From Malurus cyaneus samueli (Eukaryota; Chordata; Aves; Passeriformes; Maluridae): a DNA stretch of 64,000 bases. The stretch is from assembly GCA_009741485.1 (NCBI GenBank), contig CM019237.1, forward strand, positions 47,991,195 through 48,055,194. The letters run 5' to 3'. The translations under genes and the position numbers were made by a program. Positions 48,579-62,300 of this stretch are shown one piece after another (within the stretch, counting starts at the first letter, position 1; each line of letters begins with the position of its first letter). A model generated the notes under the pieces. It did no database searches and had not been told where the DNA came from. It saw only the letters and a list, made by a program, of their open reading frames with translations.

Positions 48579-51500
48579 TATTAAACATGGTACAATTTAC
48601 TAATTTGGATTCAAAAAGTATTTTCCGTAGGATTCATGGTCTGCAAAATACATTGAAAACACGAATGGACAATGCAGAAGCACTGAACAGCCCAGCTCTC
48701 TGGGCACAGATAACAAGGCAAGGGCATCAACACAGGTGATCCAGGAATACCCAGAGCCCAGAGAACGTCTTTTCTTCTTTACTGTTCAGATGCCTAAAGT
48801 GGTTACTTAAAAGTGAGCCTAATGGTCTCCACAGGACCAGCTCAGATTTATGAATTGCAGAGAAATCAGCCTCCATAAAAAGCAGACAGTCCAAGGACAC
48901 AAAGGGAAAATATGCAAGGAGACATAAAGGAAATTTGAGCCATGCTCAAGTAAATCTGTTTCACTGTAAATGTCGCTGCAGATGAAGCTCTTCAAGGAGG
49001 GTGCAAGAGCAGGCAGGATGTGGAGGATCAGCTTTGAGCAGTCAGGATACATTATTTGAAGAAACATGCTGTGATGATTTCAGGTGGCGTTCATTTCTTA
49101 TCACTTGGTGAGTTGCTGGCAAGACAGAGAGGTCATGTGGGTTCCTTACGAGAGAGAAACTGTGCTTATGTTGTGCCACCCAGGTGGAGCATGAATTTCA
49201 TCCCTAAAGTCACAGACAGCATGTGCACATGTCAATTCTTTTGCCCTCTTTCCCTCTTTTGGCAGAAACAGATAGAAGGTGTTTTTCTTGACATTACTCT
49301 TTGTCAAAAATAAAAATAAAAAAAAATCCTATGGAAAACACTGTATAATGTTGGACATTGAAATACAGTGACAAGGCTTGATTGAAGAATATCTACCAGG
49401 AAAAGTTTAAATTTTCCAATCTATCATATTAAGAGATCTGAGACAGTGCAGGCTAGCACTTACCTGATGTGTGTCAATACAGTGCAGACCTGTCTTTTTA
49501 TTAACATGAAGATTCCCCTTTCTGTCTCCGGGCAGTGTCAAATAACACAGCATTGGCAGTGTAGGGAAGGTCTACACAGATTCTGCTGGAAGGTCTCTCT
49601 GTCTAGCAGAGGTGCTCTGCTCCTCCTGCTCAGTGGGGCTTGTAAATTTTCTGATCCAATTTCCATAAAGCCCTCCTGGTTTCATCTGTGATTGTCTTCC
49701 TGAAATTCACTTGCCATGCTAATTTTTCCATTTTTTTGTCTCTGACCAAAGACAAATGTTTATCTGATATCTAAAGTGTTTTACAGCATTCTCAAATTTA
49801 CAGTTCTTTTCCTCAACAATAAAGATATTTGGTTGCATTAGTTAAAAACTGTTGTTATGTACCACTTAGGCATTTGGCTACAGCACGTCATCACGCTGGA
49901 GTGATTACTCGGAGTTGTCATCCAGGGTGTATAGGATAGGTATTGTATTATTCATATTATAACTAATCACCTTCTGGTAATTATAAAACCTCACATTTGC
50001 TAGCACTGTGATGCTAACACTTAACAAGAAGTTCCCACCAGACACTATCCTGGGGACAACACAATTCTCAGGATTCACAGGGGAAAACAAGGGAGTGAGG
50101 TTTTGTCTACACTACTGCGTAGTAGACTGCCTGTTGTGTGGGCAGACACTGACATTTGCTTGTAAACTGAACCAGGGACATGCAAGATTAAGATGATTCA
50201 CAGTCTGGGAGTGTGTTACTAGGGCCCCAGAGCCGAGGTGATACTGCAGGCTTCTTGCAAAGCTCCAAAGTTTGTTGGAGGGCAGCAGCCTCCTAAGCTG
50301 TTGCAGTTAGTGGCAATTTAATCCTATATCCTGATGGGGTCATTTCAATCCTTCAGAGATCAAAGTTTCTTATCCAGCAAAAGTGAAACAAGATGTGGAC
50401 AATATCAGGAAGCTGATGTCAGCTTTCCAGCTATCCTCTCTGAAGCCGAGGGAGCTGTTGAAATCCAGGGGAACCCCTGGTCAGACTGACAACTCTGGTT
50501 AGAAGTCAGGCGCTGCTGCCTAAGAATGAAAAATCCATGAGAGGCATGGAAAGGAAAAGTGAATGTAATATTAAAACTAGAAATATCCATTCTGTCAAGT
50601 GAAATGCCCTGCTGTTTGATCCCATTTACTGGAGTAAGGCTTGCTTTTTAAATTATATGTCAGATATAATTTTGCACTGTGGAAATGAAATGTGGGACTG
50701 CTCTTTAAGGGAAGAAAAGATCAGCTCAGCTCCAAGTGGCTGACTGATAGTGAGCTTGCCTGCATAACGGTTCCAAATTTGGCAGGCAGCTACAGCCTCA
50801 AGTGAGGGTTTGGAAAGGGTCCATGGTCGCTGATAGTGCCCAGTGCTGATTCAGGGATCTCCATCTCCCTTGGAGGTGTTCCTGTTTTGAGGTGGATTCT
50901 GCCAGGTGGACCCAGACAGCAGAGCACCTGCACATTTTCCTTAGGATCTCATGGCAGCACCGCAGTGAGCTCATTCCAGGGAAAGGCCACAGTGTCTGTG
51001 CAGAAAAGGACAGAGACAGAGGAACAGGAACAGGAACAGGAACCAAGTGGCCACACCTCCTTGTGTGTTTTCTGAGTTACATCAGGAGCCACCAGCCTGT
51101 GATCACAAGCACAAAACCAAGTTTCCTTTTCTCTCTTGTGGAGCAACACCTCTGAATACATATTCAAACTTACTTCAAGAGGTTGGCTTCCTCTTACAAG
51201 CCATTTCTCTGCCTTATTACCCAGTCTTATTGTATCTTTGCTAAGTGTTCCTGTTGGGATGTGAAGGTAGCATTAGTCCCTGTGTTCCTATTCACTTTCT
51301 CTCTTTCTCTGCCTGAATTTTCACGCTAGAAGAAATTTTAAGGGTGATTATCTACCTTACTGAGGTGATGGGATGATTCAATCATTCTGTTCTTTAAATT
51401 AAAAGCCTTAAACACCTAGAATAGAAGGCAGTCCCCATGGGCAATTTTTAATTAAGTTTTCTCTCATTGATTATAATCCGTACTAATGTCTACAGGTCTC

Positions 51501-52374
51501 GAGGCAGATCTGGGCCGCATTGTGGAAGGTGCTGCATGAATCTGGGGAAAGGAATTCCTCTCAGCTGATTTTAGCCATCCAAAAGTGAAGCACCTATGCT
51601 ATGCTTGTTGAAAGTGTCCTCTCTACAGTGTGAAACACAACAGCAAGCAGGCCCATTCTGTGATAAATGTTTTAGAATGGTGGGATCAGTCTTCTTCTGG
51701 AGGTGCCTCTGTCCATTAACTCAATAAGGAGTTTGTCTTGGTGTCTTGGTCTAAGGATGCTCAGGTGAGAATCAGCACTGGTGTGTGGTCTTTTGCACCA
51801 CAGGGAGAAACAGCCCTTAGCCCATCTTAATTCTAATTTCTGCAGCAAATATTTCTGCAGGAGAAATTAGAAAAACAGTACTGAGTGGTGAAATTACTTG
51901 CACATTTCAAAGTAGAAAGAGAAGCAGCATTCAGACCTTCTTGCACCCTTACCCTGGTGCCAGGTCACCGACTCAACTGGAGATTCAAACAATATCTCCC
52001 CTGGCTCAGTGAAGATGAAAACTGGTTTACCCAGGATGAGGTGGGATCCCAAAGGGCATTATTTGCTAAGGTTTCTGTGCAATTGTGTCTTACTTTCCCC
52101 AGGAAGGAGGCAGAATCTGAGGAAGCCTTGCAGATCTTTGCTAAGATCTCTGGTTTTCTCCCTACAGGAATCTCTTCACAGCAAAATTAGGTTTTGACAT
52201 TGCTCTCCATGTGATTGTCCAAATGAAGTCTGTCTTTGTCACAGACTGATATCTACACCAGGTACTCCATCCTCAAGAGCCAGTCCTTGACAGCTTTTTA
52301 ATCACATGAATGGTCAATTGCAGAGTTGGATTAAGTGAGTTGAGCACAATGGATTTTTTTTTTTTTCCTTCAGT
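48579..52374. other. Unique non-coding DNA
   Basis: Nothing recognised except a four-unit GGAACA hexamer repeat near 51021-51043. Confidence 0.45.
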
Positions 52375-52597
52375 TTTACTCTCTCAATTTACAGATTTTT
52401 CTTGGAATAGACAAGAATTTCCTCTAATGTCTTTGTTACTGGAAAAGATTCATGCATTTTGTGAGCAAATAATTCTTAGCCTGTANTTTACTCTCTCAAT
52501 TTACAGATTTTTCTTGGAATAGACAAGAATTTCCTCTAATGTCTTTGTTACTGGAAAAGATTCATGTATTTTGTGAGCAAATAATTCTTAGCCTGCA
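52375..52597 (+). repeat. 111-bp duplication around one N (probable assembly error)
   Basis: Positions 52375-52485 and 52487-52597 match at 109 of 111 bases and are separated by a single N at 52486. The differences are C at 52455 against T at 52567, and T at 52484 against C at 52596. Both are transitions, as expected if two alleles were laid end to end. The plus-strand frame at 52310-52522 crosses the N and is an artefact. Confidence 0.9.
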
Positions 52598-53559
52598 GAT
52601 TGTTCACCAGCAATTTGTTGAGGACATTTGGAATTCATGCAATGTTGGTTAGATACATAATTCACTTCATATTGTTACTGTGCCCTGATTGTGTAATTTA
52701 TATAATAAAATACAAGGCAAATTATGAATTTTACAATTGCTTGAACAACAGCAAATTTACTCTCAGTGAATATTTGCAGATTCAGTCTCAACATTCATTT
52801 TTCATGAGCATTCATTCTGGCAAAGATGCTTTGCTATGATATTTCTGGAACGCAAACACCAAAAGGATCTTAAACACAGACAAAACAGTTGGGGAAACAA
52901 ACTTGCATTCAATGGAAAGCACTTGCTGGATTCATCAAGAACTGCTGCTGTATTGTTTTGTCCAGTCCTTCATCTCACTGGCGGTCTGAAGATTGAAATT
53001 GTCTATGAATGAAAATGGAGAGTGATAAAAACTCAAAATCACTGTGTACCCACCAATGGCTCCATGATTCCAAGTCATGCCCTGGACAGCTGAAACAGAG
53101 ATGGCCTCCTCTGCCTTTTGGGAGGTCTCCCCTCCACACTGACTGTGCTTTCCTATTCATTTACCCACCACAGACATTCACTCTCTTTTCTTTTTTCCTC
53201 CCTGCACCCTGTAGAGGAGCCACAGCTGGGCTCAGGCCACTGCAGGCACTTCATGTCTGCCCTCAGGCTCCACAAGGGTGCAGGTGGCACAGAACCCATG
53301 CTTGGGAAGGCTTCAAGGAAGAAAAGGAGAGCATCTGGCTCCCTGCTGTGGCTGAGCAAACATCTGAGCAGGATGGGACAGCCAGCAAACCAGCCTTGGG
53401 ACACACTGCTAAGTGTAATGCGGTGCTGACAGCTTTGGAGCAACACCTTGAGATATCAGAGGTTGCTGCCTTGGGATTTGTTTTTTTTTAAAAATTCCTT
53501 CACTGCTGAGCTCTGTCAAGTCACTCAAGTGAAGTGTGGCAAAGCCTGAAAGCCCAGAA
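52598..53559. other. Unique non-coding DNA
   Basis: The plus-strand frame at 53009-53491 (160 codons) overlaps other frames on both strands and shows no recognised domain. Confidence 0.4.
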
Positions 53560-54010
53560 GAGTATTAATTTATTTTTACAAATCCTGCAATAATTCCGTT
53601 CAGTTGTTCCGAGGTTTTTTAATAATTTTGGTTATTTTTTCAGGTTTTTTTTCCACTCAAGTCAGCTAAAGAATCCTTTGGTTCTAAGCTTCGGAGTAGC
53701 CTTGGTAACATGGTGGATAAAAATCATGGCATTCATTTGACAGGCTGAGTTATCCCGCCTGCTGCTGGTCTTCCGCAGAGCCAGAGAAAGGCTGGGAGAG
53801 CCTTTTTTATTGTGTTGATTGTATTGATCCACCAGTAAACTCGAGCCAAGATTTTTAATCAAACTTTGCCATTGGTCTCTATGCGCCCTTGTATGTTCAT
53901 GAAAAGCACTGGCCCGAGGTATTGTGAACAATAGGGCTTTATTTGACCATATTTGTCTAAAATGCAGATAACTGAGGTTAAATCTTTCCTTATTGTCCTG
54001 AAATTGGGAA
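53560..54010. promoter_or_regulatory. Candidate conserved non-coding (enhancer-like) element
   Basis: Non-coding sequence with dense motif-like words: ATTGTATTGATCC; TTTTTAATCAAACTTTGCC; GCCATTGG (CCAAT-like, reversed); and ATTGTGAACAAT at 53921-53932, two SOX-type ACAAT cores facing apart with a 2-base spacer. It has no repeat character and little simple sequence, unlike its surroundings. The call rests on texture only, since conservation cannot be seen from one sequence. Confidence 0.3.
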
Positions 54011-57000
54011 AATTGCATCAACATTGCAGCTGGCCAGGTTTATCCTCATGGACAACTGAAACATGAACCATGTGCCTTTCTGGGCTTGGCACTGCACCCA
54101 AGGCTTCCCACTTGTGTGGCACCAACGCATCAGTGACAGTGACCCTCCCTCTGCGGCACAACAGCGTGGACACGCCACCGGGACATGCCACCAGAGTCAG
54201 GCAATTGGTGTAGGGACCGAGTGCCATCTCCAGAATGGAGGTACAGGAGCATGGCTGCTCCAGGCATGGAAGTGAAAGAGGACAAAATCTCTTTTGCCAG
54301 CCTGCATGAAGCAGCAGCAGCCTCCCCGTGCAGCGGCTGCTCGCTCTGTGCACGCCCAGCTGCAGCCTTTAATTAACTTCCCTGGCTGAGCAGAGCCGTT
54401 GCTAATGAAGCGGCTAATTCCGAGAGCAGGGGGCATGTTCCGTCACTTAGTGCATTCCTGTGATTCCACAATCCCATAATACCCCGTTTTCCTCATCAGT
54501 TAGCTCCTTTTGTACTTTTTATATTTGTAACTCTACTTCTCTCCTTTCCCACATGGGTGTCTGTGCTCTGGCTTCAATTACATTTCTGCAAAAATCTATC
54601 TGAGCAGAGTACAAAGCTTCAGTTCACGATTTACCAATATCTAATCTCAGGAGAAAAGTGCCATGTGAAGTACAAACCCCAAACTGGATTTATGTGCTCA
54701 CTTGGAATTAACACAAGCCTCTGAATGAGATTTCTTTCCTTAGAATGAATTTTGTCCGTAACTATTCTGACAAAAATAAAATAAACTAGATTTTTTTTTC
54801 TGTTATTGTTCACCATTTGCTATTGTCAAAACACCACTATTTTCGCCAGGGATCAAAAGTGGTGCATGCAACTGAAGGTTTAATATCTGATACAGCTTCT
54901 AGCTCGATCTCCAAATGGATGAAAACCTCACCAATGTGGCATCATGAATTTTTTTTTTTCACTGCTTTGTGTTTTTTCTAACTGCATCTTATTCTCAAGG
55001 CACCTTGCCCTAGAAACTTCAGAAGAAGTTTAGTAGAAAGGTCTTGGAATCAATTTTGAGAGAAGGAAAAGCTCAGAGGGAGCTCACCTCTTGGAAACTC
55101 AAAAACTTCAAAATAGCACAAACTCCAGAAGATAACGAAACAGCCAGCAAGGGCTGAAGGAAGCCTGTTGTTCCAGCTGAACAAACATAATTAAGGTGGT
55201 GTTTTTCACTCAAACTTCTCCCAGGCAATCCCACCACCTCTGTAGCTGCTTATTGCACTCTGTCAGTCATTGCCTCCCTCAGGCCTCTCTGAGAAGCTCC
55301 TCACTGTTACTGATAAGGTGGGAACATCCAGGTTTTGGGATGTTGGGAGAAAAGGAGGATCTCAGCACTACTTTGGTGTCAGAGGCAAAACAGACAGCAG
55401 GGACCAAGTTTGGAGAACTGATTCTGTACCACCCAGCAGCAGGCATTGGAAACCACGTGGCTGTAAAACCTTTTGTGGGAGTTTAGTGAGCCATAATCTG
55501 GAGAAAAACCTCTACAGACCCCCTCATCCTCCCTCATCACTGTATTCCCTTTCAGCTAGCAAAGACAGCAAGGAGAAGAAAGCTTCTGCTGAGTGAAGAG
55601 AACAGAAAATGTTTGGGCCAGCAAGGAAAGAAAATGACAGAAGCTGCAGCTGGTTGTGGTGATCAAGCTGGATCCCAAGGCTAGAAAAGCAGGAAAGCCT
55701 GAGCAGGAGGAGATGCACAGGCAGCGAGAAGAGAGGCAGTAATAGAGCTAGCTATTTGCTCAATTAATTGTCATTTGTAATTTAGAAATGAAATTATTTT
55801 TTGTGATTCATTCCGAGGAAATTTCCCAAGGTGCTGCGAGCAGTTTCCTAAAATGCAAGATGATATTTTGTGATTAGCAAGACGATTATTCCACTCTGGG
55901 CAGAGGGGGCTGTTCTGGCACGGCACAGCTTGGCAGCACATCCCTCTAGTCTTAAACCTGTTGAAGAATCTTCATGTCTGACCATGCAGGAGACACTCTG
56001 GCAGCCCCACCCGAGCTGGGTCTGAGGCCCCTGCACAGCCACACACCCCAAACTCACACTGTCACACCAAGTGTCCTTACTATCCCCACCCCTGGCTGCC
56101 CACTGCAGATTGAAATGTGCACATCCTTAGAATAATTGAATCTTGGTGCAATAACAAAACAGCTACAGCTGGTGCCTCCAAGGAGGGACTCTGAGCAAAG
56201 GAAACCCTGACCTTTTATTCTCTCTGTGGGCTGGGGGTCCCTGGCTCCTGATGTGCCTCTGAGGGTCCAATCACCTGAGCTCAGTGCCAGTATTATTGTT
56301 GGTTTTGTTGTTGGCATTAAGAAAGGAAGACTTAACTCAGGAGATTATAATGATCTTTTATCAAGAGTTGAGGGAGACTTGAGAAGAATGTGAATCTACA
56401 CACCAGTTAAAAAAGCCATATCCTGATACTGGTCTTGGGTTAAAGATTAGAGATGTTGAAGAAATATTTGCATTTTCTTTGAAATGCAAAGAAAGATAAA
56501 ATGTGTCATCTTATTAACCATTAGCAAAACTGGGCTTTTTACTTTTAATTCTGTATTCACTCTATTGATTTAGTCTTCTTTAAAACAGTAGTCTGTTCAA
56601 AGACACTAATGTACTTTGCCATTTTCTCATCAGAGGAACAACATACTGAATGCAGATATTGACTCTGGTATATGGAAGTTGAAAAGCATTTTGCAGGCTT
56701 GTGGTTTTGTCCTGTGTGTTTTAATGGAGAGAGAGAAGTATTGCTGCTAAGCCAGAAACAGGAGATATTTTTAGATGCTAAATATGAATAAATCAATGAG
56801 TTCCCTATCCTTCATGAAAGCATGAATAATATAGAAATATGGGACTGTATTAAGAAGGAGGTATGTATTAAAAATAGCTATAGGAATATGAAACAGTAAC
56901 AGATCCAAGAAGGTTTGAGCTTCAGCTTTGTCTCATCTGTAGACCAGGGATGTTTGTGAGCTGGACTGCACACAGCCCTCTAGTGACAGAATAATATTCT

Positions 57001-58479
57001 GAAAGTGCATCTAGCATCCTGCAGGATTTCAAATTCATTCCAGATCAAAACCCAACAAGGTCGTGATTATTAGAAAAGAGAGTGGTTAGTCAATAACGTT
57101 CAGAAAACATGGACATCCCCAGACACAATTCTGAGTACCCAATTTCTACCTGGGATAAAAAATTATTTGGTGGCAATAGTCCTGCACTCTGTGTATCAGA
57201 GCAGCATTTACACCTGGACAGGAATATTTTTTACTCTCATTTTAAGTGAATTTGGCACAGACCAGAAACTACACAGGGGAAAGGCAGAGACAAGCTGAGT
57301 AAATTATTATTTGTTATTAACAATATTGCATTTCAAAGCTGTAGCAAACTGAGAGATTTGGATTCCACCTGGTTAGGCACTGGACAAACACAGGATACAA
57401 GGCAGATTTTACTCCCCATCTCCCCTTTTTCCCTTCCCCCTCAGTGGTCCTTCTGGGAAATATATACTGTAATAACCAAAAAATCCTGTCTTTAACCTCC
57501 CTGAAGTCAGGATTTTTTAATCTTACAATAGGTTGATAGTGCTTGGAACTCCAAAGTTCTGGATTTCATCAAATAAAGTGAAATAAACATATCTGTGCAT
57601 ACATTACCCACAGCGGGAGCAAAACAATGTAAGGTTTGTGAAGGAATATATCAGCGATTTCTACCTGGAAAAAATGAGCACCACAGCTACTGTCAACCTA
57701 TTGGAGCTACAGATTCCAGTTTTACCAGTGCTGATGCTTTCAATTCCCAAACATGTTCTCAGTTGCTCCCCACACTAAGGGACAAACATTGTTCTTAACT
57801 GTAGAAACCATAAGAAAGAATCTTCTCAGAGACCAACACACACTTCACACTAAGTAGGAAGGTACTGGAGGATTGAAAGAAGAGCTGGGCTGGCTCTGGG
57901 CTGTGTTGAGCCTGACTGAGCCTCCTTTTTCTGCTGTGCCTGAGAGGGGGTGCATAGACTGAAACCAAGGTCCAGCACACTGTGATGCCCACATACATCT
58001 GTGAACGTGTGGAGACTTCCTAAGGCTGAATTTACACTCAGATCATCCTAAATAGCCATTAGTGCACTTGCACTGCACAGAGGATGCATGGATTTAGCAT
58101 TGTCCAAATTGCACTTCCTCCATTAGGCAAAGTTTCCTCTCTTTTTTTGTACTTGCTGCCTCTGAAAACTTTTCTTAACACTCAAGACAAATGTGAGACA
58201 ATAAAGCTCAGCTTTTATAGCACTTCTCATGCAAAATGGACCCTTAAGCAATTTGCTGAGTTAAATCACATAGTTACAGAATTAAATAATGTAAATTTAA
58301 TTTTTTCAGCTTTAATGTATTAGTCTTTGTTTTATTGCTACTGTCCAATTTGAATAATTCGTTCCCTTCTTTTTAGTACTATTATTTAATATTTATATAA
58401 CAGTGCGTATCAGAGGTTTCAATAAGACTGATCTAAGTGTTTTACAGACTACAGAGTAGTCACAGGTTATGCTCCTCAA
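54011..58479. other. Unique non-coding DNA
   Basis: The GC-richer part at 54040-54440 has overlapping frames on both strands with no domain. Other parts are AT-rich and show nothing recognisable. Confidence 0.4.
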
Positions 58480-58791
58480 GAGCAGATCCTGAAATGTGGG
58501 GTGCCATTCAGAGGGACCTGGGCGAGCTTGAGAAGTGGGCCTATGGGAGTCTCATGGGGTTTAACAAGACTGAGTGCAAGGTGCTGCCCCTGGGTAAGAG
58601 CAATCCCTGGCATCAATACAGGTTGGGGGATGAAAAGATGGAGAGCAGCCCTGCCCAGAAGGCCTTGAGGGGGCTGGTGGATGAGGCTGGACATGGCTTG
58701 GCAATGTGCACTCACAGCCCAGAGAGCCAAACATGTCCTGGGCTGCATCCCAAGCCCCATGGGCTGTAGGGCCAGGGAGGGGATTGTGCCC

Positions 58792-58823
58792 CTCTGCTCT
58801 GCTCTGCTCTGCTCTGCTCTGCT
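58792..58823 (+). repeat. (CTCTG)n expansion inside CR1
   Basis: About six tandem CTCTG units where ordinary CR1 copies have one or two. The Glu-Gln-Ser-Arg repeat seen in the opposite-strand frames comes from this. Confidence 0.9.
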
Positions 58824-59309
58824 GAGACCCCACCTGCAGAGCTACATCCAGCTCTGGGGTCCCAGCGCAGGAAGGACATGGACCTGCTGGAGCAAGTCCA
58901 CAGAAGAGCCAAAAGATCATTCCTCCTAAAAGGAAAAGCTGGGACTATTGGATTTATTCATCCTGGAGGAGAGAAGGCTTTGAGGTAACCTAATTGCTGC
59001 CTTCCAGCACCTGAAGGGAACCTACAAGAAAGCTGGAGAAAGACTATTCACAAAAGCATGGGGTAACAAGGGGAGATGGCTTCAAACTGAGAGAGACTGA
59101 GGTTTAGATTAGGTATTAGGAAGAAATTCTTTTTACTGTGGGGGTGGTGAGGCACGGGAACAGGCTGCCAAGAGAAGCTGTGGAAGTGCTCAAGGCCAGG
59201 TTGGATGATGCTCTGAGCAACCTGGGATAGTGGAAGGTATCCCTGCCTGTGGAAGGGGGGTTGGAACTCGATGATCTTGAAAGTCCCTTCCAATCCAGGT
59301 CAGTCTAAG

Positions 59310-59396
59310 ATTCTATGATTCCATGATTCTAAGATTCTAAGATTCTGTTATTCTATGATTCTATGATTCTATGATTCTATGATTCTACGATTCTGT
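59310..59396 (+). repeat. CR1 octamer tail, ATTCTATG-type tandem
   Basis: Tandem 8-mers (ATTCTATG, ATTCTAAG, ATTCTGTT and others) form the diagnostic 3' end of CR1. The number of units is higher than the two to four common in old copies. Confidence 0.93.
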
Positions 59397-62300
59397 GAAC
59401 CTGCAGAGTTAAATTCTGCTTTTACTGATATCAGTGGTAAAACTTAACTGGTTTTGCTGGATTCCTTAGAGACACCTCATCCAATTACAGACACTGATGA
59501 TCCATTCAGTGCTAGTCTGACTGGAGGTGAGACACTCGTGGTTTTTGAGGTTCAAAGATTATTTTCTGGATGTAGTACCTAGAATTATAGCAATTCTGGG
59601 TTTGTGCTCAAGGCACAAGCATGGCAGAGAGGTCTTTGGTGTGCACCATGCCAGCAAGCAGAAGCCTGGTGAAAACTTGGCAGAGGAGACAGACACAAGC
59701 TCTTTGAAGGGCTGGTCAGGCTGATGTGTCCAAAGTAATATTCAAAGCTGCTATCTCATTGACTGCTGAGCCCTGGCAGAAAACTGCCAGGAGATAAAGA
59801 AAAAATGTTAAAAGGCTCAGCCTCTGTCTAGCCATGTGGCCAGAGGCATAGAGAAATGTGGAGGTCTTCTTTCTGAGGGATTGGGCACTGGAGTGTGGTG
59901 GAGACGAGTGACGAGCTCTGCTTCAGATATGAGACTTGCTGGGGCCACAGGCGCATGCACAAGCCTCAGTGCTGCTTGAATCAAGCCCATGCTGTAAATC
60001 CATCACTATTTCTAGAGTGATAACTTTTGGCTCCCTGCAGTTTGTTAGCAGAACTGAAAAATTGCTTCAAGTGTACTGACCTTTCTATTCTGAGCCAGCT
60101 TTCAGCAGTCCCTCAGAAACAGCAGCGGGCCCCAGGGGACCACAGCTGGCAGGCTGCAAACCCTTGTCCTGAATACTCCTACGGCTGTTCTGAAGTGCCA
60201 GCTTCCCCAAGGATGCAGAAAACCTGACCTTAGCACAAACTTTTGGGAGAGGCAGGCCCAGAGAGGAAAGAAACATTTTGACTGGCTCCAGTGAAGTAAT
60301 CTTTCATGGGCAGTTGTCTGCAGCCAGAAGACAACATTGGAGCACCAGATCCAATTCCTTACAGTAGGAGCTCCTCTCTGTTTTTTTCTTACCTCATGCT
60401 GAGTAGCAGCCAAGTCCCATGCCCAGTGGCCTTTCATAGACCTTATCTGCTTCCTCTTGCCCTTCAATAACATATGGTCAGAAGCTTTTCAACAAAGATT
60501 GGTTATTTTTTCCTTTTCCCAGTTAATGAACAAAGACTATGCCAGAAGACGGTATTGATTTTCCAACAGTCTGAGGAAAAACAGGTTTCCTGTCAACTTC
60601 CTTTTCTTCTGGCAACCCACCCATGAAACACTGTGGATTCAAGCATCTGCTGTCCCTGGGAATTTCAAAGGGAAAGTGTTCAAACCAGGCAGAGCTCTCC
60701 AGAGCTGGCACCGCAAAACTCTGATATTCAAGTTACTTGGGAAACACTATGTGTTTTACCAAGAAAAATCGTAACATGGTAAAATTTTATGAGTCCTGTC
60801 CCACAGTAGTCATGGGGCTTTAACTAAGTGGATTGCTCTGTCCTAATAATCTTCCTCACATGAGGCTCACATAACATCTGCTCATTTCTGTGGCACAATT
60901 GCACTATTTTTTTTTGTTCTTGCACAGCTTGGTCCTCCTATATTGAAAAGAATATCCCCTTCTCTTCACCATTGTCTTGTCCCAGGTCCTGCAGCTTTCT
61001 CAGATGCCTATTCTGTTCTTCTCCCTGAATCTTTTTTTTCCCAAAAGATCTTTGCTGGAATTACATGTTCAAAAAGCTCATTTCCCCACATTGCTCGAGA
61101 CAAACCTTTGAGATACACCAAGGTGCTGTGGAAGATCAGAGAGCAGAATGAAGGTGCATTTTCCTGTGAGAGCCCTTGCCCTTGCTGCTCTCTGTGGATC
61201 CTATGCTGCTGTCTGTGGCATTTCCCTGGAGGTTGCTGTCTGAATGACAAACAAGTGAAGGGACAAGACTCGTTTGAAAAGAAAAAAAGCTTCTCAGAAA
61301 ACCCTGAAGGGCCTTTCCAGTGCTGCAGAGGAGTACCCTCCAGGAGTCAAAAGGAAACTTCTGAATGTCCAAACAGAAGTGCCCTCTGAGGCTCTCAAAC
61401 CAAGCAAGGCTTCCCTTAGACTGAAGGCTCCCTTTAACCTTGCTTGATTTGGTACAAGCCCAAGGGCTCTTTGTGCTCCAGCCATCCGGAGACAATTTAG
61501 AGGCATGTGGCCATGAGCAGCCTCACTTCCCTAGGGAGGGAAATGCAGGGAACCCTTTTCCTGGGAATTTTAAGCAGCTTTGTCCAAGGGTGCCTTTTTC
61601 AACTGACTTTTCCTCAAGTCCCAAGTCAATGCAGCACTTAAACAGGGTAGCAGGACTTTATATGTACATTGGAAGCCCGAAAGAATTCAGGAGGACAACA
61701 GCAGTAATTAATTTCGGACAGTCATGGTTATGGGACATTTGGATGTGATTGGTTTCACAGAAAACCATACTTGTTGGCTTTGAGCAGAGTTACTGAGATT
61801 AAAATCACACTCTGAAACTAAAGTTCAGTGTATTTGCTATTTTTTGTATAATGTGGATCCATAAACTAAATTTCAAACTCCAGAAAGTAAATGAAAGAAA
61901 CTGTGGAGAGGATGCCCTGAACTGCCCCTCTCCCCACCTAAACCACAGCTTTGTTTCAAGCTTCTCAGCAGACCAGAAGAGATTCAGGTAGATTATTTCT
62001 AGTAGTTAGTGGTGGGGTTGCTCTGCCCGTGAAGTCAAGCAATGTCTCTGTATCTAATTTCCTCTCCATTACAAACTAACAGGCAATATCATGGTTCCTT
62101 CTGCCACATTCTCAGGCGCATATAGTGACTGCTATACAGGAAATCATGACATAATATCATCTCTAACTTGGTTACCTTCCTTCCTTAATATTTTAATAGA
62201 TGCCTAATGTAGCTTTTATGGCTGTAAAGAGTCAATTAGTTTACAAATTAGCAGCCTGAAGTGAATTTTGCTACCACTAATTGACTTTCCATTTCTAGCA

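Larger units (their letters stand above)
58480..59396 (+). mobile_element. CR1 LINE, 3' part of ORF2 plus 3' UTR and octamer tail
   Basis: The best-preserved CR1 copy here. It is 5'-truncated in ORF2. The frame from about 58485 reads IQRDLGELEKWAYGSLMGF, then NKTECKVLPLGKSNPWHQYR, a clear match to CR1 (IQRDLDRLEKWAxxNLMKFN...KCKVLHLGRNNPxHQY). A later frame gives KDMDLLEQVHRRAKR. Near 59105-59135 it reads FRLGIRKKFFLL. The 3' UTR follows (GCCAGGTTGGATGATGCTCT, CCTGCCTGTGGAAGGGGGG, CCTTCCAATCCAGG) and it ends in about ten ATTCTATG-type octamers with variants. Frames are broken, so it is inactive. A CTCTG expansion at 58792-58823 sits inside the coding part. Confidence 0.95.

Noticed and set aside
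52310..52522. 70-codon frame with an internal unknown residue
   Set aside because: It runs across the N of a probable false duplication.
53009..53491. 160-codon plus-strand gene
   Set aside because: It overlaps open frames in other phases and on the other strand, with no domain, no splice context and no family resemblance.
58561..58920. Ser-Arg-Ala-Glu-Gln repeat protein on the minus strand
   Set aside because: It is antisense to a CR1 ORF2 and produced by the CTCTG expansion.
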